A stretch of 64,000 nt of DNA from Setophaga petechia (Eukaryota > Chordata > Aves > Passeriformes > Parulidae): the NCBI GenBank assembly GCA_024362935.1, contig JANCRA010000014.1, forward strand, positions 15,364,258-15,428,257, in the 5' to 3' direction. The notes beneath the pieces were generated by a model that did no database searches, was not told the origin of the DNA, and saw nothing but the letters and a program-made list of their open reading frames with translations. This document shows, piece by piece, positions 22,241-35,000 of this stretch; position 1 is the stretch's first letter; every line of letters begins with the position of its first letter. Made by a program: the position numbers and the translations under genes.

Positions 22241-25200
22241 TATACATTTTTCTGTCGGAGCAGCACTACAAGATTATGTGATGAGCACATTTTATCAATC
22301 CAGCAACACTTTTTTTTTTTTCCACTATATGAGGATTTTTTTCCTGCAGAAGTGACTGGAATGTCACAGCTCCAGCATGACCTGATTGCTAAGTCAAACC
22401 AGAGATCCAGACAGTTTTCACTGCAGCCCCCATTACAGGAAACACTTCTGGGGAAGGCTGTTTCAGGCTGCTCTCCCTTCCTCAGGTCTGTGGACAGCAG
22501 GACTGAAGAAAAAAAATCCAACATGGCCCTCTGCTCCCCACAAAGGCCATAAATCTCCCACAATCAGGCGATTCCTACATTCTGCAGTTCTGTACATCAC
22601 ATTTTCCCCCCATGGGCTAAACTGCTAAAAGCCACTGCCCTGACCTCCTGTTAACATTTTTTGTTTGTTTTATTTTTTTCCAAGGTAGCAGTATAATGAC
22701 CCTATGATCAAGATCATGTCAGTTAATCCTCCTTTCAGATCAGCACAACTCTTCCTCATGCATTACATTTAAATTTTCTTTTTAAAATGCCTTTGCCTGA
22801 AAGACAAATCATTTGTCTTCAAATTTCATCTGTCAAAACCTAGACAGGCTATTTCCATAGTATATTTTTAATCTTTTTCTGAAGTTTGCATCTTCTGTTT
22901 TACTCTCCTCATTAGTTGTACCCACACATCTGTATTATTTCAAAATGTCACTGTTTTGAATATGAAGGAAGCTACTAGTAGAAGAATCAGTAGAAGAATC
23001 AGAGTTTAAACTCTTTTTAAAAAAGGAGCAGAAATTTGTCCTCATGTCTTCTGCAAAATACATGGGGAAGCCATGACCAGACTTTTTACACATCCCCTTG
23101 TCCACATAAAAATTGGGGAAAATCTATTTTGAGCATTTTGACAGAAGTTGGGAAAGCTGCTGGACACCACACACATTTAGCCACAAGATTTGTTTAAACA
23201 CAAGATGTGGTTGGCATTGTGAATGTCACTCACTTTGGAAGGGGATAGAATAACTTTGGAAGGTATTAAGACCCCAAAGAGAGCAGAAGAACAATACCAA
23301 AGTGATTGAATTCAGCCATCTGGAGGGAGCTCAAGGCACACCCACCCCAGCACAGCAGCCCTGTTTAAGACTTCACTGGAGGCCACGTGGACATAGCCCA
23401 GTGCAGTGCTCTGGAAACCTCCAAAGGAGCCCTGCTGGCTTGGACTGAGGTGAAAAACGTGATTTGGACACAGGTCCCAGTGCAGCAGAGTGTGAGAGCC
23501 ACAGAGATGGGTCTCAGTGAGGCCACCCCTGCCTCTGCACTTCAACCCCAGAACTAAATACAGCTCATCTTTGGGTTGGTCCTGGATTTACTCTGCTAAT
23601 GAAGAGGAAAATCCCAGTGGACATGCTAAGAATTACTGTGGAGATCCTCACAGAGACATTTTAGCCCCAAGTGCCCACTGTCTCTTCACTGGCATGGACA
23701 CATGGGCAGCAAAGATTAGGGAGTGCACTGTAAGTGGCAGGAAGGATTATTATTGGGCAGACAACCTGCCTTTTACTTCTCCAAAGTGTGGAATTTTTGC
23801 TGAACAGTCTAACTGCTGCACACCACTACTGCTGCTGCCCCTAGCTTTAACCCAGAACTACAGGGTCTTTGCAATTCTGAAGAATTACCCAATAAACCGT
23901 TTTAACTTTAAGCCTTAATGAAAAATTTCAATCCATTTCAACCAAACTATTTTCTTTGGTCCGCACTGACTAGCAGACACCACTCTGAAACAAAGAAAAG
24001 AATAATACTATAGCAAAAAGAAACAATGAAAGAACTCATTGGTTATGCAAATTTACTGCTGACATTGTTTCATTATTAAAAATGTTTTGGTAAAAGCATT
24101 TTGTTGAATCAAGATTGATTGCAACAAAAAGTAAATCCAAGAAAAAAAAATCTAAAGAGATGTCAAATAGTTTTACAGAAGAATAACAATAAGGAGAGTA
24201 TTTTATGAAACATGCTGACTCTTTGTTCATTCTTGATGGTTAGACACACACATCAATGAAAGATTTGTCAGAAGCAACCATCTCAGTTTCTAGTCTTCAG
24301 TGAGTTATGTGCTAGCTGAAGTCTCTGCATTTGTGAAGTGTTTATGATCACTTCAGAATTAGCAGATTTCCATGGATGTCAGATTTATGGACAATCTGTT
24401 AAATATTTGAATCAGATCTGCTTACCTGAACTAATTCATCTGAAAAAAACCAACCATACTCTTCTCAAATGCCAAGGGTTATGTCATGTCATTTCATCGG
24501 TGCAAAAGAAAACAGAATATTATCAAAAAGAAATTTGCTAACAATCTGGAGGTTTGATATATAGAAGTGTTTGGATTATTGACTCTTCACTGCAGCTTGT
24601 TTTTCTCATTCTTAATTATTGGCTGGTATACTCTCATCATGCATGGAAGTATAAAATCAAGTCAAAGCTACAGTTCTAAAATTCAAAGAGGAAAATTTCC
24701 CAAACATTCCAGAGTCTGAAATAGTATAATATATATGCAGTACATTGTATGAAATCTGCCTTGTACCAAAACCATTGGAAAGCTTTTGTATGTATTTCAC
24801 AGACAGACTCTGCCCTTTAGTGCAGCAGTTCAGAATAATTTCACTGCAAGCATTACTGAATTGAGTCCCACAGTGAGGGACCAAATGGGAGAGGACAGGA
24901 AGAGGAAAAGATTTGGAAGGAGGACAAGATACAGGAAATTATAAAGGGGTACAGCAGTGGAGAAAGCTGACTAGATAAAAAACTGACAAAGGGAAAACCA
25001 CATGTGAAAGAACTGAAGTGTGTTCCAAATAACATCTCCAAAGCAGACGTGTATTTAAAACTCTAGGCTGAGCCTTCCTTTTTGTCAAGGAAGGAACTGA
25101 CTTTTAGGTTGACTTTTTCAGCCTAACTCTTCTGAGTATCTCTCAGCTAATTCTGTTCTATTTCCATCCACCTCTACAGTACAGGGCATTACTTTCTCTT

Positions 25201-26200
25201 CTGCCTTGATTTTTACACTTTTTCTTTTTCTTTCTGCAGCAGTTTATGGCTCTGTTGATTCACAACATGTACACACATTGGAAGGATCCACTCCCTCACA
25301 TTTCACCACATCTACTCAAAAATCCTTTAGCCATATGAGCTGTTCCACAAAGCAGCACAGTGCTGCAGTTGCACAGTTATATTTCATCTGTGATCTGATA
25401 CGACCACCCTAGACTGTACCAAAAATAGTGACAGTTTCCTCAAATCATCCTTTTCCAATATTCCTGGAGACAACAATTCAAGCTGTTATAGGCCATCCCT
25501 CTCAATCAAAGCACCCATGTAAATGTTTCCTGCAAAGCATACCTGTACTTAGGCTTTATATCCAACCATCAGTATATACCATATGCACTTAATCAATTTA
25601 TAATTTCAACATTTTATTATCACATCTCCCAGGGAACTGGTTCAGCTAATGATAATGAATGGTCATGGCTGTCATGTTACTGGGATGGCATTTGAAGGCG
25701 GAAAAAAAGAAAGAAAAATCCTACCCTCATATGACCAGTGTCACGAGGTTAAATAGTAATGCAGCTCTACCCTCTTGCTTTTTAATGTGGAAAAGACTAA
25801 ATAAAACATTTTTTTAAAGGAGAAAATATGCATGAAAGATAATGAATGGCCATTTTATTAACTTTGCTATTCGTTTTTCATCTCTGTAGGATAATAAAGG
25901 ACACATAGATCAGCAAAGCTGTGATGTGATGACCACGCTTGTAGTTCTCACAGCCTCTGGTCTCAAACACACTGAGAGCCTCCTCCTCTCTTTGATTCAG
26001 TCTTTGGATGCTTAACAGCTCTGAAAAATCATTTTGGACCCAGAAAAACCAGGCATTCAGAAGAGAACTCTTAATAATTCAGGACTAAATTTTCCAATTA
26101 CGTATCCAAAGCAAGTAATTAACTTTCTAAAAACACAAGTTGCCATAGATGGAACACAGCACATGTGCAGATTAGGTCTCTTAAAAATAAAACCTGAATT
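22241..26200. other. Anonymous non-coding stretch
   Basis: No gene was recognised. The plus-strand frame 23517-23918 (133 codons) has no domain I know and no coding context. A 12-base unit AGTAGAAGAATC is repeated in tandem at 22977-23000. A run of T lies at 22310-22321. Confidence 0.5.
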
Positions 26201-29200
26201 GCTAGGGGAAGTAACACCATTTGTTAATTCTAAGGCTATATATTTTTCTGGAACATGTTTTACCCACATGAATTTTTGTCCTTAACACTATAATCTCTGC
26301 AGATATGCATGTCAGCAATTCCTGCCTAACCTAGCTTGCACATGCTTCTCAAGAGGAGAGAAGGAAAAAGTCATCACTAACAGAATCTATATCATTTCAT
26401 AAGAAATTCACCAAGCAAACCTCTTTTCAAAGACTTTTAGCCCAAATGAAAAATTCAAGGTTTTAATAAGTTTAATAACCTTCTGATAGGCATTCAAATT
26501 TGAGGTGTTTATCCAAATACCCTCAAGCTTCAGAGAATCCCTTATCACTGCTTCAATTCCTAATAGCTGTCATTCCAATAAATATCAGAGCAATTAAAAT
26601 CTCTATCAATCAAAAATATTGCTTTCTTACAGGCCTGTCATTTTTTTAAAAGCAAATTCTGATCTACCTTTTCTAACAGCTCTTGGATTTTATAGCAACA
26701 TATAATAACCATCTGACTGCCTTTATTTCCATTTAACTTTTATCTTTAATGTCTCCACTGTTTCAACCAAAATATTTATAGCATTTTTTCCTTTGCACAC
26801 TTAATAATATTGTCTCGGTTTCCTGCTGTGTTTTGCCCTTCATCCTATGAGGAGGGAAGGCAAAGCCAGTGAAACCAGTTCTGGAAGAAAAAGACAAAAT
26901 TTTTCATTAGTGTTCACAAATCTTATTGAGAGAACAAAGACATCTTCCCACCATGAAGATGCAAAAATATTTCCATGGGCAATGCTGACTATTTCAACAA
27001 AACTGGACAAATATCCTAAAAAACTCCCCTCCTTTCTCTACAGTGTCATATTACAGACTAAAATTTCCACTTTTTCTGACACAACATATTGAAACCCCTG
27101 TTTAGACCTTTCTTTTGGTGTCATTTGATTTCTCAGAGGGCAATGGGGGTTAAAAAGGCTGTGGAGAAGCTTGTAGTACTTGTGACATGAAACTGTGATG
27201 GCTTGGCAAAGAGATTTAGCTGCAAGAATTGGAAAGAATATCTTAGAATTGAAAGAGGTTGAGACAATAAGCATGAGAAATTAGATATGGTCTGTAAGTG
27301 GAGTTGTGGCAAGGGCAGCCAGAAAAATAATTCTTCTTACTTAATTGAGGAAAAATTAGGAATTCTGCTCTTCTCACGCTGCATTCAAACTGAAAGGTGG
27401 ACATCCACAAGGAAATATTACATAGCTGGCTTCTTTCCTGGAGGAAGAGGAGGCAAGCCAGGACAAAACAAGGAGATCTACAAGTTATCATATATTCTGC
27501 ATGAAACCAGAATACAGATCTACACAGAGCTGAACATGAATGGAGGTTGGAAGAACATTCTCCCATTTGCATTTGTTTTAGTGCCTCCAGGACATGACCA
27601 AGGAAAGGTTTCCACAGCATAGTTTAAGGCAGCACCCGTCTTTATTAGCCTTTTTTCCCTTCCATCAGGTCACACTCCTTTTTCCATCCCTTCCTATGTC
27701 CTGCAGGTTTCAGTGTGGCCAAATAAACCCATTTCTCAATCAGACCTCTATTATTTTGGTTTGCTTTATTTTGATCTTCTATTTTAAGAGCAAGCCCAGT
27801 GGTTATTGCCCAGTTATTTGATCTGTCTCAAGTCCTGTGGGTCCTATTTTCATCTGTAAAAACAAGCATTAAGGGCTGCCTAGGCAGATGACACTTAAAG
27901 GTTAAGAAGGTTGGACACTGTTTAGAGGACAAACTGTCATTCCATTTTTTTCAAACCCAAGCCAAGGTTTTGCAATGCAAATGTAACAGTTTTCTGTGTA
28001 TTTGGTTTATTCTGTTTCATGTTTTGGCCATTCCACACTCTCCAGAGCACTATTAAGATTAGGAGTGTGGTGTGCAGTGGTTTAAAGAATATGAAAAGAG
28101 ATATTGTCTCATGAGTGAGCTTCTGCAGTCTGGATCCTTAAGTCACTTTAACCTTGAGAATTTTGCACTGATGCCAGATAAGTATTTTGGGTAAATATAT
28201 TTCTTGGAAGCTCATAATATATTCAATACTCAAAATCTACTTCCTAGCTAATTTGACTGATTAACTATCCAGACACAGGCGTGTGTTTGTGCACGTGTGT
28301 TCCAAAACAAGGTACAAACTTAAAATCAGGGAGCCAGGCAGATGCTTTTTGGTTGATTTGAGCATGATAATCATACAGTTTTTATACACATAAATCTGTT
28401 GCTGTGGATTGATGTCCAGTTCTGTTTATTCTGATAGTAAATGCGGTATATTGCAGCTCCAGGGATGGTGGATGGGGAGGCAGTAGGAGAGTCTGCAGAC
28501 AACAAACCCTGTACCAGTGCTATCAGACAGACCCAGGGTATGCAGCCCTCCCAAAATGTCACTGATACAGCTCATGAAACACCCCAGCATTCACACCTGT
28601 CAGCTCCAACACAGGGTGACAGAGCCAAGGTCTGGTGCCAGAAGACACGACCTCCTCACCAGAGACTCCTGTTACACAGGCAAATGCCCATCTCTTATAA
28701 CAATACTTTGAACTCTGTTTAGTACATTATGTTTAGCATCCCTTGACAAAATATTTACTGTTCCATTTGAGCATTGTTGGTCAACACCATTTTAATTATT
28801 TCCAAGACTATTTCTCTGGATCAAGCTTTTCACTGAACCAGATTCACTTCTTGTTGATTTATTCATGCCCTGTCAAAAACAAAAGTTTCAATCCCTTAAT
28901 TTAATTAAAATGTTCTTGACTGAGATCATTACATCTTGGAGAGGTGTTTAATTCAAAACTTGCTGTTTCCACAATGGTAGTGATTGAGAACAGAAAATCA
29001 ACTTATGTGATAGTAGTTTGTTAGAATATTTGTTTACTCTTCAACTGAAGCATGCTAATTACAATAAGAGGTCTTCACAAGCAATCCAGTTAGCAAATAT
29101 GATTGGTTAATAGATAAGGAATGATTCGTGATTAAAAACATACAGAAACAGCATCTGCAGAAGAAGATTGTTAGACCTGGGGCCACATTGTAAAGCATCA

Positions 29201-30038
29201 AAAATTGGGTTGCCAGAGATGCTTGGGCTGCTGCGTGGATGTGGAATCAGACATATTTTTATCACATGTACAAATGGAAACTCACATGTGCATTTGTCTC
29301 ACTGGAATTGCAGTGGCAGTGGTCATCACTGATACAAACAGCAGCCACCTCTGAACCATGCAAATGTAGCATTTTGTCTCTCAGAATAGACATCTTCACA
29401 AAATCACAACATTTGGGGAGGGATCATAAAACTATTTGACCAAGCTGCATCCTAGAAACAATTTGAGCTCTTTAGAGCATTTTGATTACTTAGAAGGACT
29501 GATTATAAGCTCAAAAACCTTGGCCATGACTGAAAATCAGGAATTACTCATCTTTAGTGAACTTAGGAAGAATGTGGGTTCCAGAGTAAGGATTTTCAGA
29601 GGAACAAAAGTCCTTATTGTTGGCTACTCTCAGAAACTCTTACGTGCTGAGTACGTACAGGTTTAACCTTGGTGAAAGGTTAAACAAATAGGGTATCAAA
29701 GGCAGGTGGTATCTCATTTTTGGCTGATTTGTACAGATATGGGAAATCTATCTGTTAGTTAATAAGCAGAGAAAGTCCATTAAGTATTGTGTTCTATTAT
29801 TGTTAATTCAGAAATTATTGCTTTTCTTGACACAAGCCTGTTTTAAGTTTGGGGATTTTGAAATGCTTTCTTTTTCCTTAGTCACTGGGGACCTGTGATT
29901 GTATGTTTTAATTTAAAAAAATAATAAAACATGCATTGCTTTTAGCAGGTCTTCTGTACACAAGCAGCTCTTGAGTAAATACATTACACCAAAATAGGAA
30001 AATGAAGCTCATTATAATGTCTTGTTTTGCATTTGCAT
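26201..30038. other. Anonymous non-coding stretch
   Basis: AT-rich DNA with no supported gene. Frames at 27243-27622 on opposite strands overlap almost completely and cannot both be real; neither has a recognisable domain. No repeat family was identified. Confidence 0.5.
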
Positions 30039-30530
30039 CCTCACTGTGTGCAGTTCTGGTGCCCCCAAGATAAGAAGGACATAGATCTGCTGAGCAAGTC
30101 CAGAGGAGGCCATGAAGTTGAAAAAAGGACTGGAGCACCTGCCCTATGAAAACACAGGAGAAAGTTGGGGCTGTTCAGAATGGAGAAGAGAACTGTGGGG
30201 ACCTCACAATCTCTGAAGAAGCTACAGAGAATACACAGAGAAGTTCTTCTTTGGGAAGTGCAGTGACAGCACAAGGAGTAATGGGTTCAAACTCAAGGAA
30301 ATTTACATTAGATATTAGGAAGAAAATGTTGACTGTGAGGGTGGGGAGGTTTTGAACACTTTGCCCAGAGAAACTGTGGCTGCTCCATCCCTGGCAGTGG
30401 GATGGGGCTGAATGGGGCCCTCCCTGACCCACCTGGTCTCGTGGAAGGTGTCCCTGCCCATGGCAGGGGCTGCAACAAGGTGATCTTTGAGGTCCTTTCC
30501 AACTCACACTATTCTGTGATTCCATGATTC
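30039..30530 (+). mobile_element. CR1 LINE, 5'-truncated 3' end
   Basis: A longer CR1 3' fragment than the one near 17 kb. It starts in the 'tgtgtgcagttctggtgccc' region near the end of the reverse-transcriptase frame. It then runs through 'attaggaagaaaatgttgac', 'tgagggtggggagg', 'cccagagaaactgtggctgc' and 'ctggtctcgtggaaggtgtc' to 'cctttccaactcacactatt' and the terminal 'ctgtgattccatgattc'. The coding part is gone or decayed. The short plus frame at 30146-30355 and the minus frames at 30175-30525 and 30308-30502 are translations of this element. Confidence 0.95.
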
Positions 30531-32589
30531 CAGGACTTTCTCAAATGCATGTGCCATTTTTGAATCTCTCAGTTAAGTTCCAAATCTTCATTCCCCTGCA
30601 TCCTGCTCACTCAGTCTGCATCCCTGACAGCTGATTTCCTCTCTTTTTCCCAGTGAGTCCTATCACACTCAGATCTGGTTCTCTCTTTTCTCCAGCTCAG
30701 CCTACATGAGTATCTGCTCCCAGCTTCTTTCATTTTTTCAGCATTCACCCAGCCCCACAAGCATGGTCCCTCAGCAGTAACCCCAGGATCTCCCAGCAAT
30801 GGGCACAGCTTCCTCCTGGCAGGTCTCCACCAAGACCTGACCCCAGAAACCACCCCAGGATCTCCCAGCAATGGGCACAGCTTCCTCCTGGCAGGTCTCC
30901 ACCAAGACCTGACCCCAGAAACCACCTCAGTCAGGGGAGGCTAAGCCCAGGCATCCTCAGCAGCCTGTGAAGCATGAACCTGAGTCAGAACTCACACGCC
31001 TCTGCCCTTAGTTTACATTGTAAATGTGAATCCAAGCATTTTATTGTAATTAGTTGGAAGGGGTACAGATTGTAGTTGTTTTATAGAAGCAAAACTATGA
31101 AATCTATAAATGTAAAACTGTTATGGTGGCCATAATACATTCAGAGCACTAAATTAAATTATGTCATAATATATAGGCCATTTATAAAAGATATAACTTC
31201 TAATGGATTTATTTTTTTTAATGAGGAGTTCCAGATTGAATATCTTGGCAGCTGAACTTTTCTCCTCAGTCACAGAGGTGCAGACTGTGACAGGGTGATC
31301 CCAGCTGGTGTTCCAACCTGGTGTCAGCAGGAGTGACAAGCCAGGTGGCTCCTTCATCTTTTCCTGCTCTGGAAGATGAGAAGGATGCTGTGGGGCACAG
31401 CACCCGGATCCTGGCTGAGCCCACAGAGCAAACGTGTGCCCAGAGCCTGAGGCAGCCCAGCTGAGCTGATGGCAGCTATTGCAGCTCACTTCTGGCCCCC
31501 AGAGGAGGGAGGAGGCTGCCCTGGGGCACCTTCCCCTCCCTTGTCAGAAGAGGGCCTGCAGAAATCATCCCAGTGCAAACACACCAGGACACCCTCAAGT
31601 GCTGCCCTCTGCTCCTGCTCATGTGGCCAGCACTCAAAAGGGTGATGGGAGCTTTCTGCTTCCCTGCTGGAAGTCACCAGTGACTGCTGCTTTCCTCAGC
31701 TCCAAAATAAAGCCTTTGCTTTTCATTCCCTCAACTCACAGGTCTCTGAGAATTGATCCAGGGGGCACCAGCACACTGAACACACAAGTGGCACAAACCT
31801 TTGTCAAATACTGGCATGGTCTGGCTGGGGATCTCGAGCAGAGCCAGGATCTTGTAATCCTCTCCTGGGTGGATAATTTACTCTCAGAATAGTCTTGATA
31901 GCTCCCTCAGGGCTTCTCTGAATATGGATTAGCAGGAGGTTTCTTGCAAGGCTAAGCTCCTCACACTGAAGGAACTGAGTCCTTTCACTGATGTTAGCTG
32001 GTTATTTGCAAAGAAAGATGGATAAATGCACAAAGCTGTGAATTGCTGAGCACAGGAATGCTAAAGTCACTGATTCCCAGTGAAAAGGAGCAAATTCCTT
32101 ACTAGAGCTACTCAAGGATTTTCAGCTGAATTATCTTCTCTGGAAAATTTTAGGATTCTTCCCCAAAATTATATTCTTTTTCATATCACCATTCTCAACT
32201 CCTGCCACTACCTCTTCAGTCCTCTGCTGCCACTTAGCAGCAATCCACTTAGGAATGAAAAAGTTTGCTTTTCCATTTAAACACTTTCCCAACCAAGGAA
32301 CAGAAATGTAAATTTTTCTTTGTGGACTACCTTGATTTAATTTTTTAAGATCACATTTTGGCGTGGTGCTTTCCCTTGGCAGTCACCTACTGATGGGACA
32401 AGAGACCTGAACACAACCCATAATTTGTCCAAGCGGAAGCCTGTACAGTGAATTTAATGCAGAAACACATGGTGCTCTTGGAGGTTCTGAAGCAATGTGC
32501 TATGCAAGAGTGAACTAAAACCTACTAAATCTCAATTCCACCCTCAAACTATATGATCTTGAGTATCAATAACATATCTCATATTCAAA
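30531..32589. other. Anonymous non-coding stretch between two CR1 copies
   Basis: Apart from the 72-bp duplication, no repeat or gene is recognised. A moderately GC-rich area (about 31250-31660) gives overlapping frames on both strands (minus 31154-31489, plus 31479-31892) without domains. The rest is AT-rich. Confidence 0.5.
30780..30926. repeat. 72-bp near-perfect tandem duplication (two copies)
   Basis: A unit beginning 'ccccaggatctcccagcaat' at 30781 recurs at 30853 with no difference I can see until the last few bases. The period of 72 is a multiple of three, so the minus-strand frame through it (30611-30925) also repeats, including the peptide WWRPARRKLCPLLGDPG. The near-identity of the copies points to a recent duplication. 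Confidence 0.95.
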
Positions 32590-33150
32590 AGCAGCTTGGG
32601 CAGCAGATTAAAGGCAGTGATTCTGCCCCTCTGCCCTGCTCAGGTGAGACCCCACCTGCAGAGCTGCCCCAGCCCTGGGCCAGCACAGGAGGGACCTGGA
32701 GCTGCTCAGAGAGCCCAGAGGAGGCTCCAGGATGGGCAGAGGGATGGAGCAGCTCTGCTGGGAGGAAAGGCTGGCACAGCTGGCATTGCTCACCTGCACA
32801 GGAGAAGCTTTGGGCTGAGCTCAGGGTGGCCTTGCAGGGCCTGAAAGGAGCCTACAAAGAAACATGGAGAGAGACAATGCACAAGGGATGAAGGGACAGG
32901 ACACAGGGGAATGGATTCACACTGGCAGGGAGCAGGTTTAGATTGGATATTGGATAAAATTCTTTACTGTGAGGGTGGGGAGGCCCTGGCACAGGTAGCC
33001 CAGAGAAGCTGTGGCTGCCCCATCTCTGGAAGTTTCCAAGACCAGGCTGGATGGATATGAGAGCAACCTGGTCTGGTGGAAGGTATCCCTGTTCCATGGC
33101 AAAGGAACTGGATGGTCTCTAAGGTCTTTTCCAACCCAGGCCAATCTGTG
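32590..33150 (+). mobile_element. CR1 LINE, 5'-truncated 3' end
   Basis: A third CR1 3' end. It begins near 'gcagcttgggcagcagatta', continues through 'gagaccccacctgcagagct' and 'ggagcagctctgctgggagg', then 'tgagggtggggaggccctgg', 'cccagagaagctgtggctgc', 'accaggctggatgg', 'cctggtctggtggaaggtat' and 'aaggtcttttccaaccc'. It ends near 33150. No complete reverse transcriptase is present. It shares its layout with the copy 2 kb upstream but differs in detail, so the two look like separate insertions and not a duplication. Confidence 0.95.
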
Positions 33151-34359
33151 ACTTCCTGTTCCTGCCTGTGCCATCCCATCCTTCTGAAACACAGCTCCTA
33201 AGTGCAAGAAGTGTCTGTGATGTATAAGTGCAGTACTACCCCAGTGGGACCCTTAAATCCCCTGCAGCCTCTAGATCCTGCTACAACACAAATTAGTCAT
33301 GATAAGGAGGATCTCTACACCATGGGAGAATAATATACTGACACCACTTCATATTTAAATATATTTTTAGGATTCCCTTGCTCACAAACATATACCAAAA
33401 CTGTCAGATAGGCTTCCAGCTATTCCTACTAGGGCAAATTCCTGGTTATTTTGCAAATGTTCATCCTGATTTTAACCTGCAAAGGAGCATCTCAGAAGAA
33501 TCACCTTCCAAAAATGTACAAATGATTTGTGCAAATGGTGCTGCACTCCATGGATGCAGATATTCCTAGCACCAGTGACTTTTAAATGGTACTCACAAGA
33601 AAAGGCTGTTGAATAGGATTCAGTATTGCCCAACTCTTGCATTTAGCCAAAAAGTGTGGTCTCATCAGAGAATCATTAAAACCTTGACAGAAATAACAGA
33701 TCATTGGGTATAGAACAAATCTAAACAAGCCCTTTTGGTGGTAATCTATGCAGAAGGAAGCAGAGGTTATCCAACAATAAAGGGAAAAGATGCTATTTTT
33801 ATCAGGTGAGTTTCACATCTGCAGACAGAGAAACCTGCCTGCTAACAAGTGGTCCCACACAATGGATGTGTGGGGACATGGCCAGTGCAGAATAGATGGG
33901 GGATGAGGCAAACAGAAAATATTTTGCTGTTCCTCCACCCCAGTTACAATACAACCATTGTATCACATGTGGCATTGGAAATCAGGATAGTCCATTACTG
34001 TAAATACTAAAAGCAATTTGATCAATGGGGTACAACAGACCCACTGCACCAGGAACTCTGTTTACAGCATCCAAGGTGACATTGCAGATGGACATTTCAT
34101 TTGCTAGAAAGTTTTCTTTTATACTTCAAGTGCTGCACTTGGGGTTTATTAAAGGGTTTGCCAGAATTAGCTTTATCCAAACAGTGGCAATAAACTTCAC
34201 CACTGGCCCCCTACCCTGAAGGATTTTGTCTTTTCACTGGCCAGTTCTATCCAACCCCCCTGTTTCACACTACCATCTTCCCTTTGTGTGGTCTGAAACA
34301 TATTTGTGACTAAACAAATAAACAGCATCAGCTCAGTAGATGGATCTCTGGACCCAAAC
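33151..34359. other. Anonymous non-coding stretch
   Basis: AT-rich DNA with no gene, repeat family or strong motif cluster recognised. Short frames only. Confidence 0.5.
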
Positions 34360-35000
34360 TCCGGAGTAAATTCCATAATCAACCAGGCTGAATGATGCTT
34401 TCAGCAGGCCAGGGCTGATACTCTCTATAATTCACATTCCCTGGGTACACTGCTCCATAATAAAGCTTGAATGTCAGGCGTGTCAGCCAAGAGCTAACAT
34501 ACCTGTTTGAACTAGTCCTGTGCCAATGGAAACATATCACAAACTGAAAACATTTAGCCCACTGTATAATTGTAAATGGATTCTTTTTAACCAAATGAAG
34601 AATAATCACTTATACATAAGCACACAAATATGTTAAATGTTAATATATAATAAAGCCTTAAACCACACCTAGTTGGCATGTTCAGAATAATGTCACTGTA
34701 AATAAATGCCTTGAAGAGGTTTTAGAGTCCAGGACATTTTTGCCCATCAGTAGTATTAGTTTAACAGGACAAACTTTCATTATATTCTGACATTTGGTAC
34801 ATACAGTACGTTGTTTATGCACTAAATGTCAGAATATAAAGATGGTTTAGCCCTTTTATTTATGTATTTAAGAGTTATTAATTTAAGAATGACCTTATTT
34901 AATCAAAACTGCTGTTTAATAAAAATCATGTTCACAGATTTCAAAATAGAGCTTTTGGTTCTGAAGAGACATTAGTTGTTTAACACTCAGATATGTGCTT
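34360..35000. promoter_or_regulatory. Candidate conserved non-coding block containing a long hairpin
   Basis: Repeat-free, strongly AT-rich sequence with many homeodomain-like words and no sustained open frame. It encloses the extended inverted repeat at 34771-34848. The block may be an enhancer, the locus of a small RNA, or both. Its status as a conserved element has not been tested. Confidence 0.35.
34771..34848 (+). ncRNA. Candidate microRNA-like hairpin (unnamed)
   Basis: A perfect 16-base inverted repeat pairs 34780-34795 (ttatattctgacattt) with 34824-34839 (aaatgtcagaatataa). Pairing continues inward with a G·U, two more pairs, one mismatch and four pairs (34800-34803 with 34816-34819), leaving a loop of about 12 bases. 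It also continues outward through isolated mismatches to aaact/ggttt at 34771-34775 and 34844-34848. The whole is a stem of about 33 positions and three helical turns, the size expected of a microRNA primary hairpin. I do not recognise either arm as a known microRNA, and no CNNC motif is evident at the usual downstream distance. The alternative is a decayed palindromic transposon (MITE). The strand is arbitrary, since the complement folds similarly. Confidence 0.35.

Noticed and set aside
23517..23918. 133-codon plus-strand frame considered as a possible exon
   Set aside because: No protein family recognised and no convincing splice sites or neighbouring exons.
30175..30525. Minus-strand frames of 64-116 codons over the second CR1 copy
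   Set aside because: They are antisense translations of CR1 3' sequence.
30611..30925. 104-codon minus-strand frame with a repeated peptide block
   Set aside because: The peptide repeat is produced by the 72-bp tandem DNA duplication; no other sign of a gene.
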